DNA from: Candidatus Allofournierella pullicola
Lineage (GTDB): Bacteria; Bacillota; Clostridia; Oscillospirales; Ruminococcaceae
Length of the DNA stretch: 64,000 nucleotides
Reading direction: 5' to 3'
Assembly: GCA_019114225.1 (NCBI GenBank)
Contig: DXFW01000035.1
Coordinates: 17,063 to 81,062, forward strand
The position numbers and the translations under genes are program-made. Of the stretch, positions 33,718 through 42,104 are shown piece after piece. Each line of letters begins with the position of its first letter. Within the stretch, counting starts at the first letter, position 1. The notes beneath the pieces were generated by a model. That model saw nothing but the letters and a program-made list of their open reading frames with translations. It had not been told where the DNA came from and searched no databases.

Positions 33718-34518
33718 TCAGAACCAGCCGAAGAGGGAGCGCCCCTCGTCCAGCGCGGCGATGGCGCGGCGGTCCCCGTCGGTGAGCCGGAAATCAAAGA
33801 TGTCGAGATTTTCCCGCATATGCTCCCGGCGGGCGGAGCGCGGCAGCACGGGTATGCCCTTTTCCACCAGATAGCGCAGCGCGACCTGGGCGGCGGTCTT
33901 GCCGTGCCGGCGGCCCGCTTCGGCCAGCACCGGATCGGCAAAGATGTTCCGCACGCCCTGGGTGAAGGAGGACCACGCCTGCATGCAGGTGCCGTTTTCC
34001 GCCAGCAGCTCCTTCAGTTCCAGCTGGGGGTGGTACACATGCGCCTCCACCTGGTCCACCGCCGGCGTCACCCCGCAGCGGCGAAGGAACCGCAGGTACT
34101 CCTCCCCGCTGAAGTTGGAAATGCCCACCGCCCGCACCGTGCCCGCCGCAAGGGCCTCTTTCAGCGCTTCGTACATCTCCGGCGCGGCCTCATAGGGTTC
34201 GTGCAGCAGCAACAGGTCGATGTAGTCGGTCTGCAGCGCTTCCAGCGAGCGGACGATGTCCTCTTTCGCCTTCCGGTATCCGGCGCTGGGGCTGAAAAGT
34301 TTTGTGGTGAGAAAGATCTCCCGCCGGGGCACGCCGCTTTGCCGCACGGCCCGGCCCACGGTCTCCTCGTTTTCATACATGCGGGCGGTGTCCAGCAAAC
34401 GATAGCCCAGCTCCAGCGCCTCCAGAATGGCCCGCTCGCCCGCTTCGCCCCGGATCTGCCAGGTGCCGAAGCCCACCATGGGCATTTGCACCCCGTTGTT
34501 CAGTGTGATGTACTCCAT
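33718..34518 (-). CDS. Aldo/keto reductase
   Basis: NAD(P)H-dependent carbonyl reductase of 266 residues, ATG 34518 behind AGGAG. The catalytic tetrad is visible: Asp and Tyr in YRLLDTARMYENEETVG, Lys in EIFLTTKLFSP, His in DLLLLHEPY. Further GISNFSGEEYLRFL, PAVDQVEAHVYHPQLELKELL and the cofactor site VLPRSARREHMRENLDIFDF. Closest in character to the 2,5-diketo-gluconate reductase / YtbE-like group. Substrate cannot be inferred. Confidence 0.92.
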   Translation of the reverse strand: MEYITLNNGVQMPMVGFGTWQIRGEAGERAILEALELGYRLLDTARMYENEETVGRAVRQSGVPRREIFLTTKLFSPSAGYRKAKEDIVRSLEALQTDYIDLLLLHEPYEAAPEMYEALKEALAAGTVRAVGISNFSGEEYLRFLRRCGVTPAVDQVEAHVYHPQLELKELLAENGTCMQAWSSFTQGVRNIFADPVLAEAGRRHGKTAAQVALRYLVEKGIPVLPRSARREHMRENLDIFDFRLTDGDRRAIAALDEGRSLFGWF

Positions 34519-34572
34519 CTGCTTCTCCTGTTCCCGGCGGCAAACCGCGCCCGCTTTTTTCTTCATTATAGC

Positions 34573-34605
34573 AAAAAAGCCGCAGGAAAACCCGCGGCTT
34601 TTTTG
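34573..34605 (-). terminator. Terminator of the CrtI-like/ferredoxin-reductase operon
   Basis: GCCGCGGGTTTTCCTGCGGC stem followed by TTTTTT on the minus strand after the stop at 34622. Confidence 0.65.
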
Positions 34606-34621
34606 TTTTGGCCGGTCCGGC

Positions 34622-35788
34622 TCAGTAGGCCACCGGCACGTCGATCTCCATGTCCTCCAGCGGATAGGTCACGCAGGGGTGGATGAAGCCGAACTTGCGG
34701 TCCGCTTCCCGGCGGCCGTCGCGGCCTTCCGCCACACGGTAGCTGCCGGCGAGCCATTTGCTGTGGCAGAAACCGCAGCCGCCGGCGCGGCACTTGTTGG
34801 GGGCGTTGAGGCCGGCCCGCTCCATGGCGGTGAGCAGCGTTTCGTTTTCTTTTGCGGGGATCTCAAACACCTCGTCCCGCATGTGGACGGTGAGCTTGTA
34901 TTCGCCGGGGCGCTCCAGCGGCAGATCGCCGCAGCAGCCCGCGTCCCGGTGCACCGCCTTTTGGGGCAGGCCCAGAGGCGCCAGCTCCTTTTCCACAAAC
35001 TCGTACATGGCCTGGGGCCCGCACAGGAAGAAGGTGCTGCCCTCCAGGCTGGTGTAGCGTTCCATCAGCGCGGCGGAGACAAAGCCCTTTTCGCAGCCGG
35101 GCTGCTCTTCGTCGCTGAGGACATACACCACCTTCAGCTTCCCGCAGCGGGCGGCCAGCGCGTCCAGCTCGGCTTTGTAGGCCAGCTGCGCCGCCGTGCG
35201 CGCACCGTAGAACAGGGTCATGCAGTACTCCTCGTCCCCCTCTGCCAGGCTGCCCGCCATGGACAGGAACGGCGTGATCCCGCTGCCGCCCGCGATACAG
35301 ACGATATTGCGGCTGTCCCGCAGGGTCTCATAGTGGAATTCGCCGGAGGGCTCGGTCATCACGAACCGGTCGCCGGGCTTGGCCTGTCCGGTGAGATAGC
35401 CGGACACAAAGCCCGCGTTTTCCACCGCCAGCACCAGCTGGCCGTTCAGCGCCTGACGGGGCGTGGAAACGATGGAATAGGGGCGGCTGACCAGGCTGTC
35501 GCCGATCTTCGCCTGGATGGACACATACTGCCCGGCGCGGAAGAAGGGGAACGCCCCGACGTCCACCCGTTTGAAGGTCAGCTCCCGGATGGAATCGGTG
35601 AGGGGCCGCGCGGCGATGAGCTCCACCTGCATGTAGCCGGGGTGCAGCTTTTTTGCAAGCGTGTTGGTACGGTACTCCTGGGGCAGCGGGGTGTCGGGGC
35701 CTTCCGCCAGCATTTTGCGGCGGGTGGGCACCATCTTTTTGAACCGCAGCATATCCATAAAGCCAAAGGGCTGTTTTTTGAAATTCAT
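34622..35788 (-). CDS. Ferredoxin-NAD(P)H reductase fused to a [2Fe-2S] ferredoxin domain
   Basis: 388 residues, ATG 35788, overlapping the upstream gene as ATGA. An about 50-residue N-terminal extension precedes the FNR domain: FAD site SRPYSIVSTPRQ and FVSGYLTG, NAD(P) site IAGGSGITPFLSMAGS and FFLCGPQAMYEFV. The C-terminal plant-type ferredoxin domain carries Cys at about 333, 338, 341 and 372 (CRAGGCGFC ... HPC). Architecture resembles oxygenase/hydroxylase reductases (BenC, PaaE types). In this anaerobe it probably delivers electrons to or from the adjacent CrtI-like flavoenzyme. Confidence 0.88.
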   Translation of the reverse strand: MNFKKQPFGFMDMLRFKKMVPTRRKMLAEGPDTPLPQEYRTNTLAKKLHPGYMQVELIAARPLTDSIRELTFKRVDVGAFPFFRAGQYVSIQAKIGDSLVSRPYSIVSTPRQALNGQLVLAVENAGFVSGYLTGQAKPGDRFVMTEPSGEFHYETLRDSRNIVCIAGGSGITPFLSMAGSLAEGDEEYCMTLFYGARTAAQLAYKAELDALAARCGKLKVVYVLSDEEQPGCEKGFVSAALMERYTSLEGSTFFLCGPQAMYEFVEKELAPLGLPQKAVHRDAGCCGDLPLERPGEYKLTVHMRDEVFEIPAKENETLLTAMERAGLNAPNKCRAGGCGFCHSKWLAGSYRVAEGRDGRREADRKFGFIHPCVTYPLEDMEIDVPVAY

Positions 35789-37341
35789 TCTCCCTGTGCC
35801 TCCTTCTTCAAATCGCCCACGGTCTGGCGGCCGGAGAGGTCGCCGGAGATATAGGCGCTGGAATACCCGCTGGAGCGCATGGCGTAGCCGCCGGCGAAGC
35901 GGATCCCCGGGTTGATCAGGGCGTCCTCCTTCATCATCATCATGCGGGGCATAAGGCTGTCCCACTCAGCGGTCTCATAGCCGTAGATCACACCTTCCGG
36001 ATGGCCGCAGTAACGGGCATAGGTGGTGGGGCTGGCCACGGCGATCTCCTCGATGGCGTCGCGGATCTGGCAGCCGGTCTCCCGCTCGAACACACGGATC
36101 ATGTCCTGCGCCACTTCGTCCTTCTTTTTGAAATACTCTTCCTCGGACACATTGCCCCAGTCGTCGGACATGAACATGGTGGTGAAGTACATCATGCAGG
36201 TGCCCTCGGGCGAGCATTCGGGCCAGGCGTTGTTGAGGCAGACCGTGGCCTGCACGTGGTTGGTGCTCACCTTTTTCATCAGGTCATACTGCTTGACGGT
36301 GTCGGCGGTGTCGTAAATGAAGTAGTTGTGGCTGGTAATGCCCAGCTCCCGGGCGGATTTGTTGAGCCCCAGGAACAGCGTGAAGCCGCGGCCGGCAAAC
36401 TTGCGGCTGTTGGCGGCCCGCACCATCTGCCCGGTGACCGCCTTCTTCTCCAGCATTTTGCCATACACCAGATGGGGCGAGCAGTTGGCGATGACGTGGC
36501 GGGTCTCGACGGTCTTGCCGCCGGCCATCCGCACGCCCCGCACCCGGCCCTCATCGTCCGCCAGGATGGTCTCCGCCTCGGTCTGATACCAGATGTCGCC
36601 CCCCAGTTCCCGGATCCGGGTGTCCAGCGCCAGGCTGATCTCGTGGGAGCGCATTTTGGGCATCCAGGCGTCCCGGGTGATGTAGCGGATGACCATGGAG
36701 CCATAGTGCAAGAAGCTCATGCGGTCGCAGTCCACGCCCAGATAGCACCAGTAGGCGTTGAGGATGTCCTTTGCCTTTTGGGGCATTTTCAGCGCGTCCA
36801 GCACCTGGTTCACCGAGTAGCTGCCGGCCTTGACAAAGTTGGGGAAGGTCTTTTTCATGTAGGCGGAGTCGGTGTTGCCGTTCACCGAGTTGGAATAGGT
36901 CTGGGCGTCGCGCACTTCGTTGCACAGCTCAAAAAACTCGGTGATGGACTTGCGGGACTCCGGGCAGTATTCCACCATTTTGTCGATGAACGCCTGCTGG
37001 CCGAAGGGCATGACGCAGTCGTATTTTTTGTCGGTGGTGATGAGGTGATAGGCTTCGGGAATGCGCACCCAGTCGATCTTGTCCTCCACGCCCAGGTCCC
37101 GGAACAGCTTGCGCACATCGCCGGGTTCTTCCGGGGAGCCAAAATCGTTCAGTTCATGCAGGCTCGCCTCAAACTCAAAGCGCCCCCGCTTGAAGCTGGT
37201 GGCGAACCCGCCGGGCAGGTTGTGCTTTTCCACAAGCAGGCAGGAATACCCCGCCTGCAAAACGCGGATGGCGGCGACCAGACCGCCGTTGCCCGCGCCT
37301 ATAACGACCACGTCATAGGCTTTGTTGCCTTTCGTTGCCAT
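35785..37341 (-). CDS. CrtI/phytoene-desaturase-like NAD(P)/FAD oxidoreductase
   Basis: 518 residues, AAAGGAGG before the ATG. FAD motif YDVVVIGAGNGGLVAAIRVLQAGYSCLLVEKHNLPGG at the N-terminus and the C-terminal NPGIRFAGGYAMRSSGYSSAYISG typical of phytoene desaturase / retinol saturase relatives. No carotenoid genes (crtB, crtE) lie near, so a carotenoid substrate is unlikely; these enzymes in gut Clostridia may saturate or isomerise other polyenes or lipids. Encoded 17 bases after a TetR gene and overlapping its reductase partner; the three form one operon. Confidence 0.85.
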   Translation of the reverse strand: MATKGNKAYDVVVIGAGNGGLVAAIRVLQAGYSCLLVEKHNLPGGFATSFKRGRFEFEASLHELNDFGSPEEPGDVRKLFRDLGVEDKIDWVRIPEAYHLITTDKKYDCVMPFGQQAFIDKMVEYCPESRKSITEFFELCNEVRDAQTYSNSVNGNTDSAYMKKTFPNFVKAGSYSVNQVLDALKMPQKAKDILNAYWCYLGVDCDRMSFLHYGSMVIRYITRDAWMPKMRSHEISLALDTRIRELGGDIWYQTEAETILADDEGRVRGVRMAGGKTVETRHVIANCSPHLVYGKMLEKKAVTGQMVRAANSRKFAGRGFTLFLGLNKSARELGITSHNYFIYDTADTVKQYDLMKKVSTNHVQATVCLNNAWPECSPEGTCMMYFTTMFMSDDWGNVSEEEYFKKKDEVAQDMIRVFERETGCQIRDAIEEIAVASPTTYARYCGHPEGVIYGYETAEWDSLMPRMMMMKEDALINPGIRFAGGYAMRSSGYSSAYISGDLSGRQTVGDLKKEAQGE

Positions 37342-37358
37342 AGTGTGCCTCCTTTGTT

Positions 37359-37949
37359 TTATACCAGCAGATTCCGCGAGCGTTCCAGCCAGTGCTGCAG
37401 TTCCTGCTCGCTTTTCGTCTGCTTATAATAGCTCAGGATAATGCGGTAATACTCGGTGAGCTCCCGGCTCACCTCTTCTTCGCTGAAATTCAGATAGCCG
37501 GTGGCCATCATCACCGCCATGGAATAGCAGTAATACTGCATTCGCCGGTGCATTTCCGCCGCCTGGCGGGCGGTTAGTTCCAGATTCACCTGCAGCTTGC
37601 GGATGGTCTGGGCTTCGTTGGGGTCCTCAAAGAACCGCTCCCCCTCCACCCGGCGGCGCAGATAGACCAGCTGAAAGAGGTTTTTCTCCCGCCGGGCAAA
37701 CTGCAGAAAGGAAAGGGCCACCTGCTTGTAGCTGCCGGCGTCCTCCCGCAGACAGCGCTCCCGGACGCGGGCTGTCAGCTCTTCCCGCAGGGTCTCCATG
37801 TTCTCAAACTCGGAGTAGACCGGCTGGGTGGAGCAGCCCAGTTTTTTTGCGATGTTCCGCACCGAAAGCGCCGCCGGCCCCTCCTGGCGGACCAGGTCGG
37901 CCGCTGCCTCCAGAATATCCTCCCGGAAAATGCGTTTTTGCGGCGGCAT
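37359..37949 (-). CDS. TetR-family regulator of the CrtI-like operon
   Basis: 196 residues. HTH segment ILEAAADLVRQEGPAALSVRNIAKKLGCSTQPVYSEFENMETLREEL; the ligand domain has RREKNLFQLVYLRRRVEG and a C-terminal YYRIILSYYKQ. First gene of the operon with the two redox genes. A perfect 9-2-9 palindrome just downstream of its own promoter makes self-repression very likely, with relief by a substrate of the redox pair. Confidence 0.9.
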   Translation of the reverse strand: MPPQKRIFREDILEAAADLVRQEGPAALSVRNIAKKLGCSTQPVYSEFENMETLREELTARVRERCLREDAGSYKQVALSFLQFARREKNLFQLVYLRRRVEGERFFEDPNEAQTIRKLQVNLELTARQAAEMHRRMQYYCYSMAVMMATGYLNFSEEEVSRELTEYYRIILSYYKQTKSEQELQHWLERSRNLLV

Positions 37950-37973
37950 GGCGTTTTTTCCCCCTTCCGGTTA

Positions 37974-37993
37974 TAAATAACACCTGTTATTTA
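37974..37993. promoter_or_regulatory. TetR operator
   Basis: TAAATAACACCTGTTATTTA: 9-bp arms, perfectly complementary, 2-bp centre; begins 7 bp downstream of the -10 box, so it covers the transcription start. Confidence 0.75.
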
Positions 37994-37999
37994 TTTATC

Positions 38000-38028
38000 A
38001 TAATACACTGTTTTCCGCCCGTTTGCAA
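38000..38028 (-). promoter_or_regulatory. Promoter of the TetR/CrtI-like/reductase operon
   Basis: TTGCAA, 17 bp, TATTAT on the minus strand, followed immediately by the operator. Confidence 0.7.
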
Positions 38029-38058
38029 GCGGTGGAAAAATTTCTGCGGCGAAAAGGC

Positions 38059-38088
38059 AAAAAAAGGCCGCAGGAAAAACCTGCGGCC
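38059..38088 (-). terminator. Terminator of the ABC exporter operon
   Basis: GGCCGCAGG TTTTT CCTGCGGCC followed by TTTTTTTGCC on the minus strand. Confidence 0.85.
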
Positions 38089-38121
38089 CTGGCATGTTTT
38101 GCAGGCCCGGACGGGCGCGCC

Positions 38122-39939
38122 TCACATTCTCTGCAGTTTCTCCTGCTCGAACTGACGGCGGTACAAGTCCCGGTAATAGCCCTTTTGGCGGATGAGCTCG
38201 TCGTGGGTGCCCTGCTCCACGATGGCGCCGTCCCGCACCACCAGAATGAGGTCGGCGCGGCGGATGGTGGAAAGGCGGTGGGCGATGAGGAAGGAGGTGC
38301 GGCCCTTGAGCAAAAACTCCGTGGCCTCCTGGATGAGGCGCTCGGTCTTGGTGTCGATGGAGCTGGTGGCCTCGTCCAGCACAAAGATACGCGGGTCCGC
38401 CAGAACGGCCCGGGCAAAGGAGATGAGCTGCTTTTCGCCGGTGGAAAGGCGGTCGCCTCCCTCGCCCACGTCGCTGGCATAGCCTTTTTCCAGCTTCATG
38501 GCCACCTGGTCCGCCGAGACGGCCTTTGCCGCCGCGATGACTTCTTCATCGGTGGCGTCCAGGCGGCCGTAGCGGATGTTTTCCATCACCGTGCCGGAGA
38601 ACAGGTGGGGGCTTTGCAGAACGTAGCCAATGCTGCTGTGCAGCCAGAGCTGGCTGCGCTCGCGGTAGTCTTTGCCGTCGATGAGCACCTGGCCGGAGGT
38701 GGGCTCAAAAAAGCGGCAGGCCAGATTGACCAGCGTGCTTTTGCCCGCGCCCGTTTCGCCCACGATGGCAATGGTGGACCCGGCGGGTATTTTCAGATCG
38801 AAATGGGAAAGCACGTCCTCGCCGCCGTCCGGGTAGCGGAAGCTTACGTCCCGGAACTCGATGTCGCCCCGGATGGGCTCCCAGTTCTCCCGCCTGGGCG
38901 CAAAGGCGGTGCCGTATTTTTCAATGACTTCGGGCGTGTCGGTGACGAGGGGCTCCTGCTCCAGCAGGCCCATCACCCGCTCGATGTTCGCCTGCAGCGA
39001 AAGGATGTCCGCGATGTTGCGGGCGATCTGCTGGATGGGTTCAAAAATGCCCACCGCATAGGAGGTGAAGGCCGACAGCGTTCCGATGAGCATGAGGTGC
39101 TCCAGCGCCAGCGCGCCGCCCCGCACCAAAACGATGGCCGTGGTCAGCGAGCTGAAAAACATCACCAGCGGGATATAGACGGCGGAGAGCCGGGCCGCCC
39201 GCACGGACGACAGGCGCATGTCCTGGGTGACCGCTTCGAACTCGCGGCTGTTCTGCTCCTCGATGACCAGCGTTTTGGAGGTGCGCGCCCCCATGATCCC
39301 CTCGTTGTAGGCGCTGGTGATCCGGGAGTTCATCTTGCGCACCCGCCGGTTCCAGCGCAGGATCTTGTCCTGGAACCAGGCGGTGAGCAGCGCCATGGCC
39401 GGCACGATGAGGATCACCGCCGCGGCGAGGCCGGGGTCAAGCAGGAACATCATCACAAACACGCCCAGCACATAAAACACCGCCCACAGAATGTCCACCG
39501 CGTTCCAGGCAAGGGTGCCGGCGATCCGGTTGGTGTCGCTCATAATGCGCGAGAGCAGATAGCCCACGGGCGTGACGTTGTAGTAAGAGAGGGAGAGCGT
39601 TTGCAGGTGCACAAAGCAGGCCCGCTTCATGTCGCGGCCAAGCTGCATTTCAATGCGCATGGAGCGCCGGGTGAAGAGGATGACCGCAAGCGCCTGCAGG
39701 CCGATGATACAGCCGTAGAACAAAGCAAAGCCCGGCAGGCCGGACACATCCCCCGTCTCGATGAAGGCGTTGATGGCGTACCGCTGGAACAGCGGCAGCG
39801 CGATGTCGATGACGGCGCACACCACGTTGAGCGCCAGCACCACGGCAATGAGGCCGCGGTAGGGCCACAGAAAGGGCAGCAGCTTTTTCCACGAGCGGAT
39901 GTCAAAGGAGCGGGTATACTCCTGTTCGTCAAATCCCAT
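38122..39939 (-). CDS. Multidrug-type ABC exporter, half-transporter B (canonical Walker B)
   Basis: 605 residues, AAGGAGG before the ATG, overlapping the partner gene by 11 bases. N-terminal six-helix membrane domain (about 20-320), C-terminal ATPase: Walker A IAIVGETGAGKSTLVNL, Q-loop YVLQSPHLFSGTVMENI, signature LSTGEKQLISFARAV, Walker B FVLDEATSSID with the catalytic Glu, H-loop IAHRLST. The signature LSTGE departs from LSGGQ. Together with the partner's altered Walker B this fits a heterodimeric exporter with one degenerate ATP site (BmrCD, TM287/288 type). Confidence 0.93.
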   Translation of the reverse strand: MGFDEQEYTRSFDIRSWKKLLPFLWPYRGLIAVVLALNVVCAVIDIALPLFQRYAINAFIETGDVSGLPGFALFYGCIIGLQALAVILFTRRSMRIEMQLGRDMKRACFVHLQTLSLSYYNVTPVGYLLSRIMSDTNRIAGTLAWNAVDILWAVFYVLGVFVMMFLLDPGLAAAVILIVPAMALLTAWFQDKILRWNRRVRKMNSRITSAYNEGIMGARTSKTLVIEEQNSREFEAVTQDMRLSSVRAARLSAVYIPLVMFFSSLTTAIVLVRGGALALEHLMLIGTLSAFTSYAVGIFEPIQQIARNIADILSLQANIERVMGLLEQEPLVTDTPEVIEKYGTAFAPRRENWEPIRGDIEFRDVSFRYPDGGEDVLSHFDLKIPAGSTIAIVGETGAGKSTLVNLACRFFEPTSGQVLIDGKDYRERSQLWLHSSIGYVLQSPHLFSGTVMENIRYGRLDATDEEVIAAAKAVSADQVAMKLEKGYASDVGEGGDRLSTGEKQLISFARAVLADPRIFVLDEATSSIDTKTERLIQEATEFLLKGRTSFLIAHRLSTIRRADLILVVRDGAIVEQGTHDELIRQKGYYRDLYRRQFEQEKLQRM

Positions 39940-41758
39940 CCCGTCCGCCTCCTTCCTCCGGGAACAGCAGGTCCCTGTCCTCCCCGGTCATCTGCAGGTC
40001 GTAGATCTCCCGGTACAGGCCTTTTTTTGCCATCAGCTCCTCGTGGCTGCCCAGCTCCGCGGCACGGCCCTCCTGCAGCACGAGGATGAGGTCCGCCTGC
40101 ATGAGGGTGGTGATCCGGTGGGAGATGAGGATGACCGTTGCCGCCCCCTTTGCCTGCTGGAGCGAGGCGCGTATCTCGGCGTCGGTCTCGGCGTCCACGG
40201 CGGAGAGGGAGTCGTCAAAAATGAGGATGGGCGCGTCCTGCATGAGCGTGCGGGCGATGGCGACCCGCTGCTTCTGCCCGCCCGAGAGGGTCACGCCCCG
40301 CTCGCCCACGATGGTGTCGTAGCCGTCGCCGAATTCCAGAATGGCGTCGTCCACATGGGCCGTGGCCGCCTGGCGGCGGACCTCCTCCAGCGGGGCCTCG
40401 GGCCGCACGGCGGCGATGTTTTCGCGGATGGTGCGGGAGAAGAGAAACGGCTCCTGCAGCACAATGCCGATGTTCCGCCGCAGATAGGGCAGGCTGATCC
40501 GGGAAACATCCACGCCGCCCACGGTGATCCGGCCGTTCTCCGGCGGCAGGTCGTAGAGCCGGTCCAGCAGGTGCACCATGGTGGACTTGCCGCTGCCGGT
40601 GGCGCCCAGCACGGCAAAGGTCTTGCCGGCGGGGATGGTGAAGCTCACATCCCGCAGCACTGGCTGCCCGCCGTAGGCGAAGGAAACATGGTCGAACACG
40701 ATGTCCCCGTCCATCGGCGGGGTCAGGGCGTTCTCCGGCTCCTGTTCCGGTTCGGAATCCAGAATGTAGGCAAGGCGCTCGATGGAAACGCCCGCCTTGC
40801 TCATCTCCGAGAGAATGCGCCCGAGGCCGCGCACCGGCCAGACCAGCGCCTGGTTGTAGGACACGAAGGCCAGAAACTCGCCCAGCGTGATCGCCCCGTC
40901 CACCGTTTGCTGAACGCCGACGCAGATGACCGTGAGGATCTGCAGGCCGGTGATAAAGTCGCCCACGCCCCAGTAGGCGCTCAGCAGCCGCCCCAGGCGG
41001 ATCCACAGCGAAGCGAACCGCTCGTTCTTTTTGTCAAAGCGCTCCACCTCGAACTTTTCGCGGCCGAAGGCGCGCACCACCCGCACCCCGGCCAGGTTTT
41101 CCTGCACCGTGGCGGACAGTTCGCCCTCGGCTTCGTCCGCCGTCAAAAAGCGCTTGGCGATCTTGGAATAGAAAAAAGCCGAATAAATCAGGATGACCGG
41201 CAGAAAGCCGACGGCGATGAGGCTCATCCTGGCGTTCATCGAAAACATCACCGCCAGCGAAAAGGCCACAAGAAAGACAATGCGGAACACCTCCAGCAGC
41301 TGATTCGTGACGAAGTTGCGCACCACCTCCACGTCCGACGTGCAGCGCTGGATGATCTCGCCCGTGCTGTGGCGGACATGCCACGCATAGGGCAGGCGCT
41401 GGATGTGCCGGTACAGCGCGTCCCGCAGCGATTTGACAAAATTCTCGGAGCCCTTTGCCGTGCCCATGCGGCTGCCGTAGGTGCACAGGCCCGCCAGCAC
41501 CGCCACGGCGAGCAGGAACCCCGCCGCCGCAAAAAGCTGGGTCATGGGCGGGGCCGCCAAAAGCCGGGCGGGGGCAAGGGCCGTCACCGCTTTGGGGAAC
41601 GGCTCTCCGCCCAGGATGGAGTCCACCGCCACGCGCACCACCTGGGGCGTGAGCGAACTGAACACCGTGTTGCCCATGGAAAACGCCAGCGTGAGCGCAA
41701 AAATCCCCACATGGGGCCGCAAAAAGCGCCAGATCAGCGCCCGTTTTCTTTGTTTCAA
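39929..41758 (-). CDS. Multidrug-type ABC exporter, half-transporter A (degenerate Walker B)
   Basis: 609 residues starting at TTG 41758 with GGAGGG six bases upstream; the open frame before it runs through the leader terminator and is not coding. Membrane domain about 10-320; ATPase: Walker A FAVLGATGSGKSTMVHL, signature LSGGQKQRVAIARTL (consensus), Walker B ILIFDDSLSAVD where Asp replaces the catalytic Glu, H-loop ISHRITT. This asymmetry mirrors the partner. First structural gene after the attenuator-like leader (41783-42007). Confidence 0.93.
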   Translation of the reverse strand: MKQRKRALIWRFLRPHVGIFALTLAFSMGNTVFSSLTPQVVRVAVDSILGGEPFPKAVTALAPARLLAAPPMTQLFAAAGFLLAVAVLAGLCTYGSRMGTAKGSENFVKSLRDALYRHIQRLPYAWHVRHSTGEIIQRCTSDVEVVRNFVTNQLLEVFRIVFLVAFSLAVMFSMNARMSLIAVGFLPVILIYSAFFYSKIAKRFLTADEAEGELSATVQENLAGVRVVRAFGREKFEVERFDKKNERFASLWIRLGRLLSAYWGVGDFITGLQILTVICVGVQQTVDGAITLGEFLAFVSYNQALVWPVRGLGRILSEMSKAGVSIERLAYILDSEPEQEPENALTPPMDGDIVFDHVSFAYGGQPVLRDVSFTIPAGKTFAVLGATGSGKSTMVHLLDRLYDLPPENGRITVGGVDVSRISLPYLRRNIGIVLQEPFLFSRTIRENIAAVRPEAPLEEVRRQAATAHVDDAILEFGDGYDTIVGERGVTLSGGQKQRVAIARTLMQDAPILIFDDSLSAVDAETDAEIRASLQQAKGAATVILISHRITTLMQADLILVLQEGRAAELGSHEELMAKKGLYREIYDLQMTGEDRDLLFPEEGGGRDGI

Positions 41759-41782
41759 ACCGTTCCCTCCCTTTTCCAAAAC

Positions 41783-41813
41783 AAAACGCCCCCGGCTCAG
41801 GAGCCGGAGGCGC
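41783..41813 (-). terminator. Leader terminator (attenuator) of the ABC exporter operon
   Basis: CGCCTCCGGCTC CTGA GCCGGGGGCG stem followed by TTTTGTTTT on the minus strand, located between the leader ORF and the TTG start at 41758. Its 3' arm GGGGCG can alternatively pair with CGCCCC near the end of the leader ORF. Confidence 0.75.
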
Positions 41814-41840
41814 GGAATGTATCGCACAAAAGCCTGCCCG

Positions 41841-41924
41841 TCACACAGGGCAAAGCAGGGGCGCGGACAGTTCTTTCCAACGGCTCAGAGAGATCGCATG
41901 ATCGCTGAAACGCTTTTCGGTCAT
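41841..41924 (-). CDS. 27-codon leader ORF of the ABC exporter operon
   Basis: ATG 41924 lies behind AAAGGAGGCGGGCAGA, as good a ribosome site as any gene in the window. The 27-residue product (starts MTEKRFSDHAISL, ends LLCPV) resembles no protein I know. It sits in the transcribed leader, about 50 bases after the predicted start site and 28 bases before the terminator stem. A stalled ribosome here could switch leader pairing, as with the BmrB leader peptide before the bmrCD exporter genes of Bacillus subtilis. The regulatory role is inference from layout. Confidence 0.6.
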   Translation of the reverse strand: MTEKRFSDHAISLSRWKELSAPLLCPV

Positions 41925-41978
41925 TCTGCCCGCCTCCTTTCTGTTGTACGCAATGCTGCAGGATATCCAACCAGAATC

Positions 41979-42007
41979 ACTATACCCTGCCCGGTTTTGG
42001 TTGTCAA
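41979..42007 (-). promoter_or_regulatory. Promoter of the ABC exporter operon
   Basis: TTGACA, 17 bp, TATAGT on the minus strand; near consensus. It sets a leader of about 215 bases. Confidence 0.8.
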
Positions 42008-42104
42008 GGGGCGCCGGGGCGGCCCGCGGCGGGCGGCGCTGTTTTCGTCGCTTCGCTGAATCCGCGCCGCATTTTCCCGGCAAAGTAACGGTTTTTGGGG
42101 CCGC

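Noticed and set aside
34571..34593. Promoter for the aldo/keto reductase gene based on TATAAT at 34565-34570
   Set aside because: No acceptable -35 at 16-18 bp and it overlaps a terminator; left unannotated.
41766..41827. Longer N-terminus for the first ABC gene
   Set aside because: The extension would translate through the intrinsic terminator stem, has no ribosome site and lacks homology-like character; TTG 41758 has GGAGGG at proper distance.
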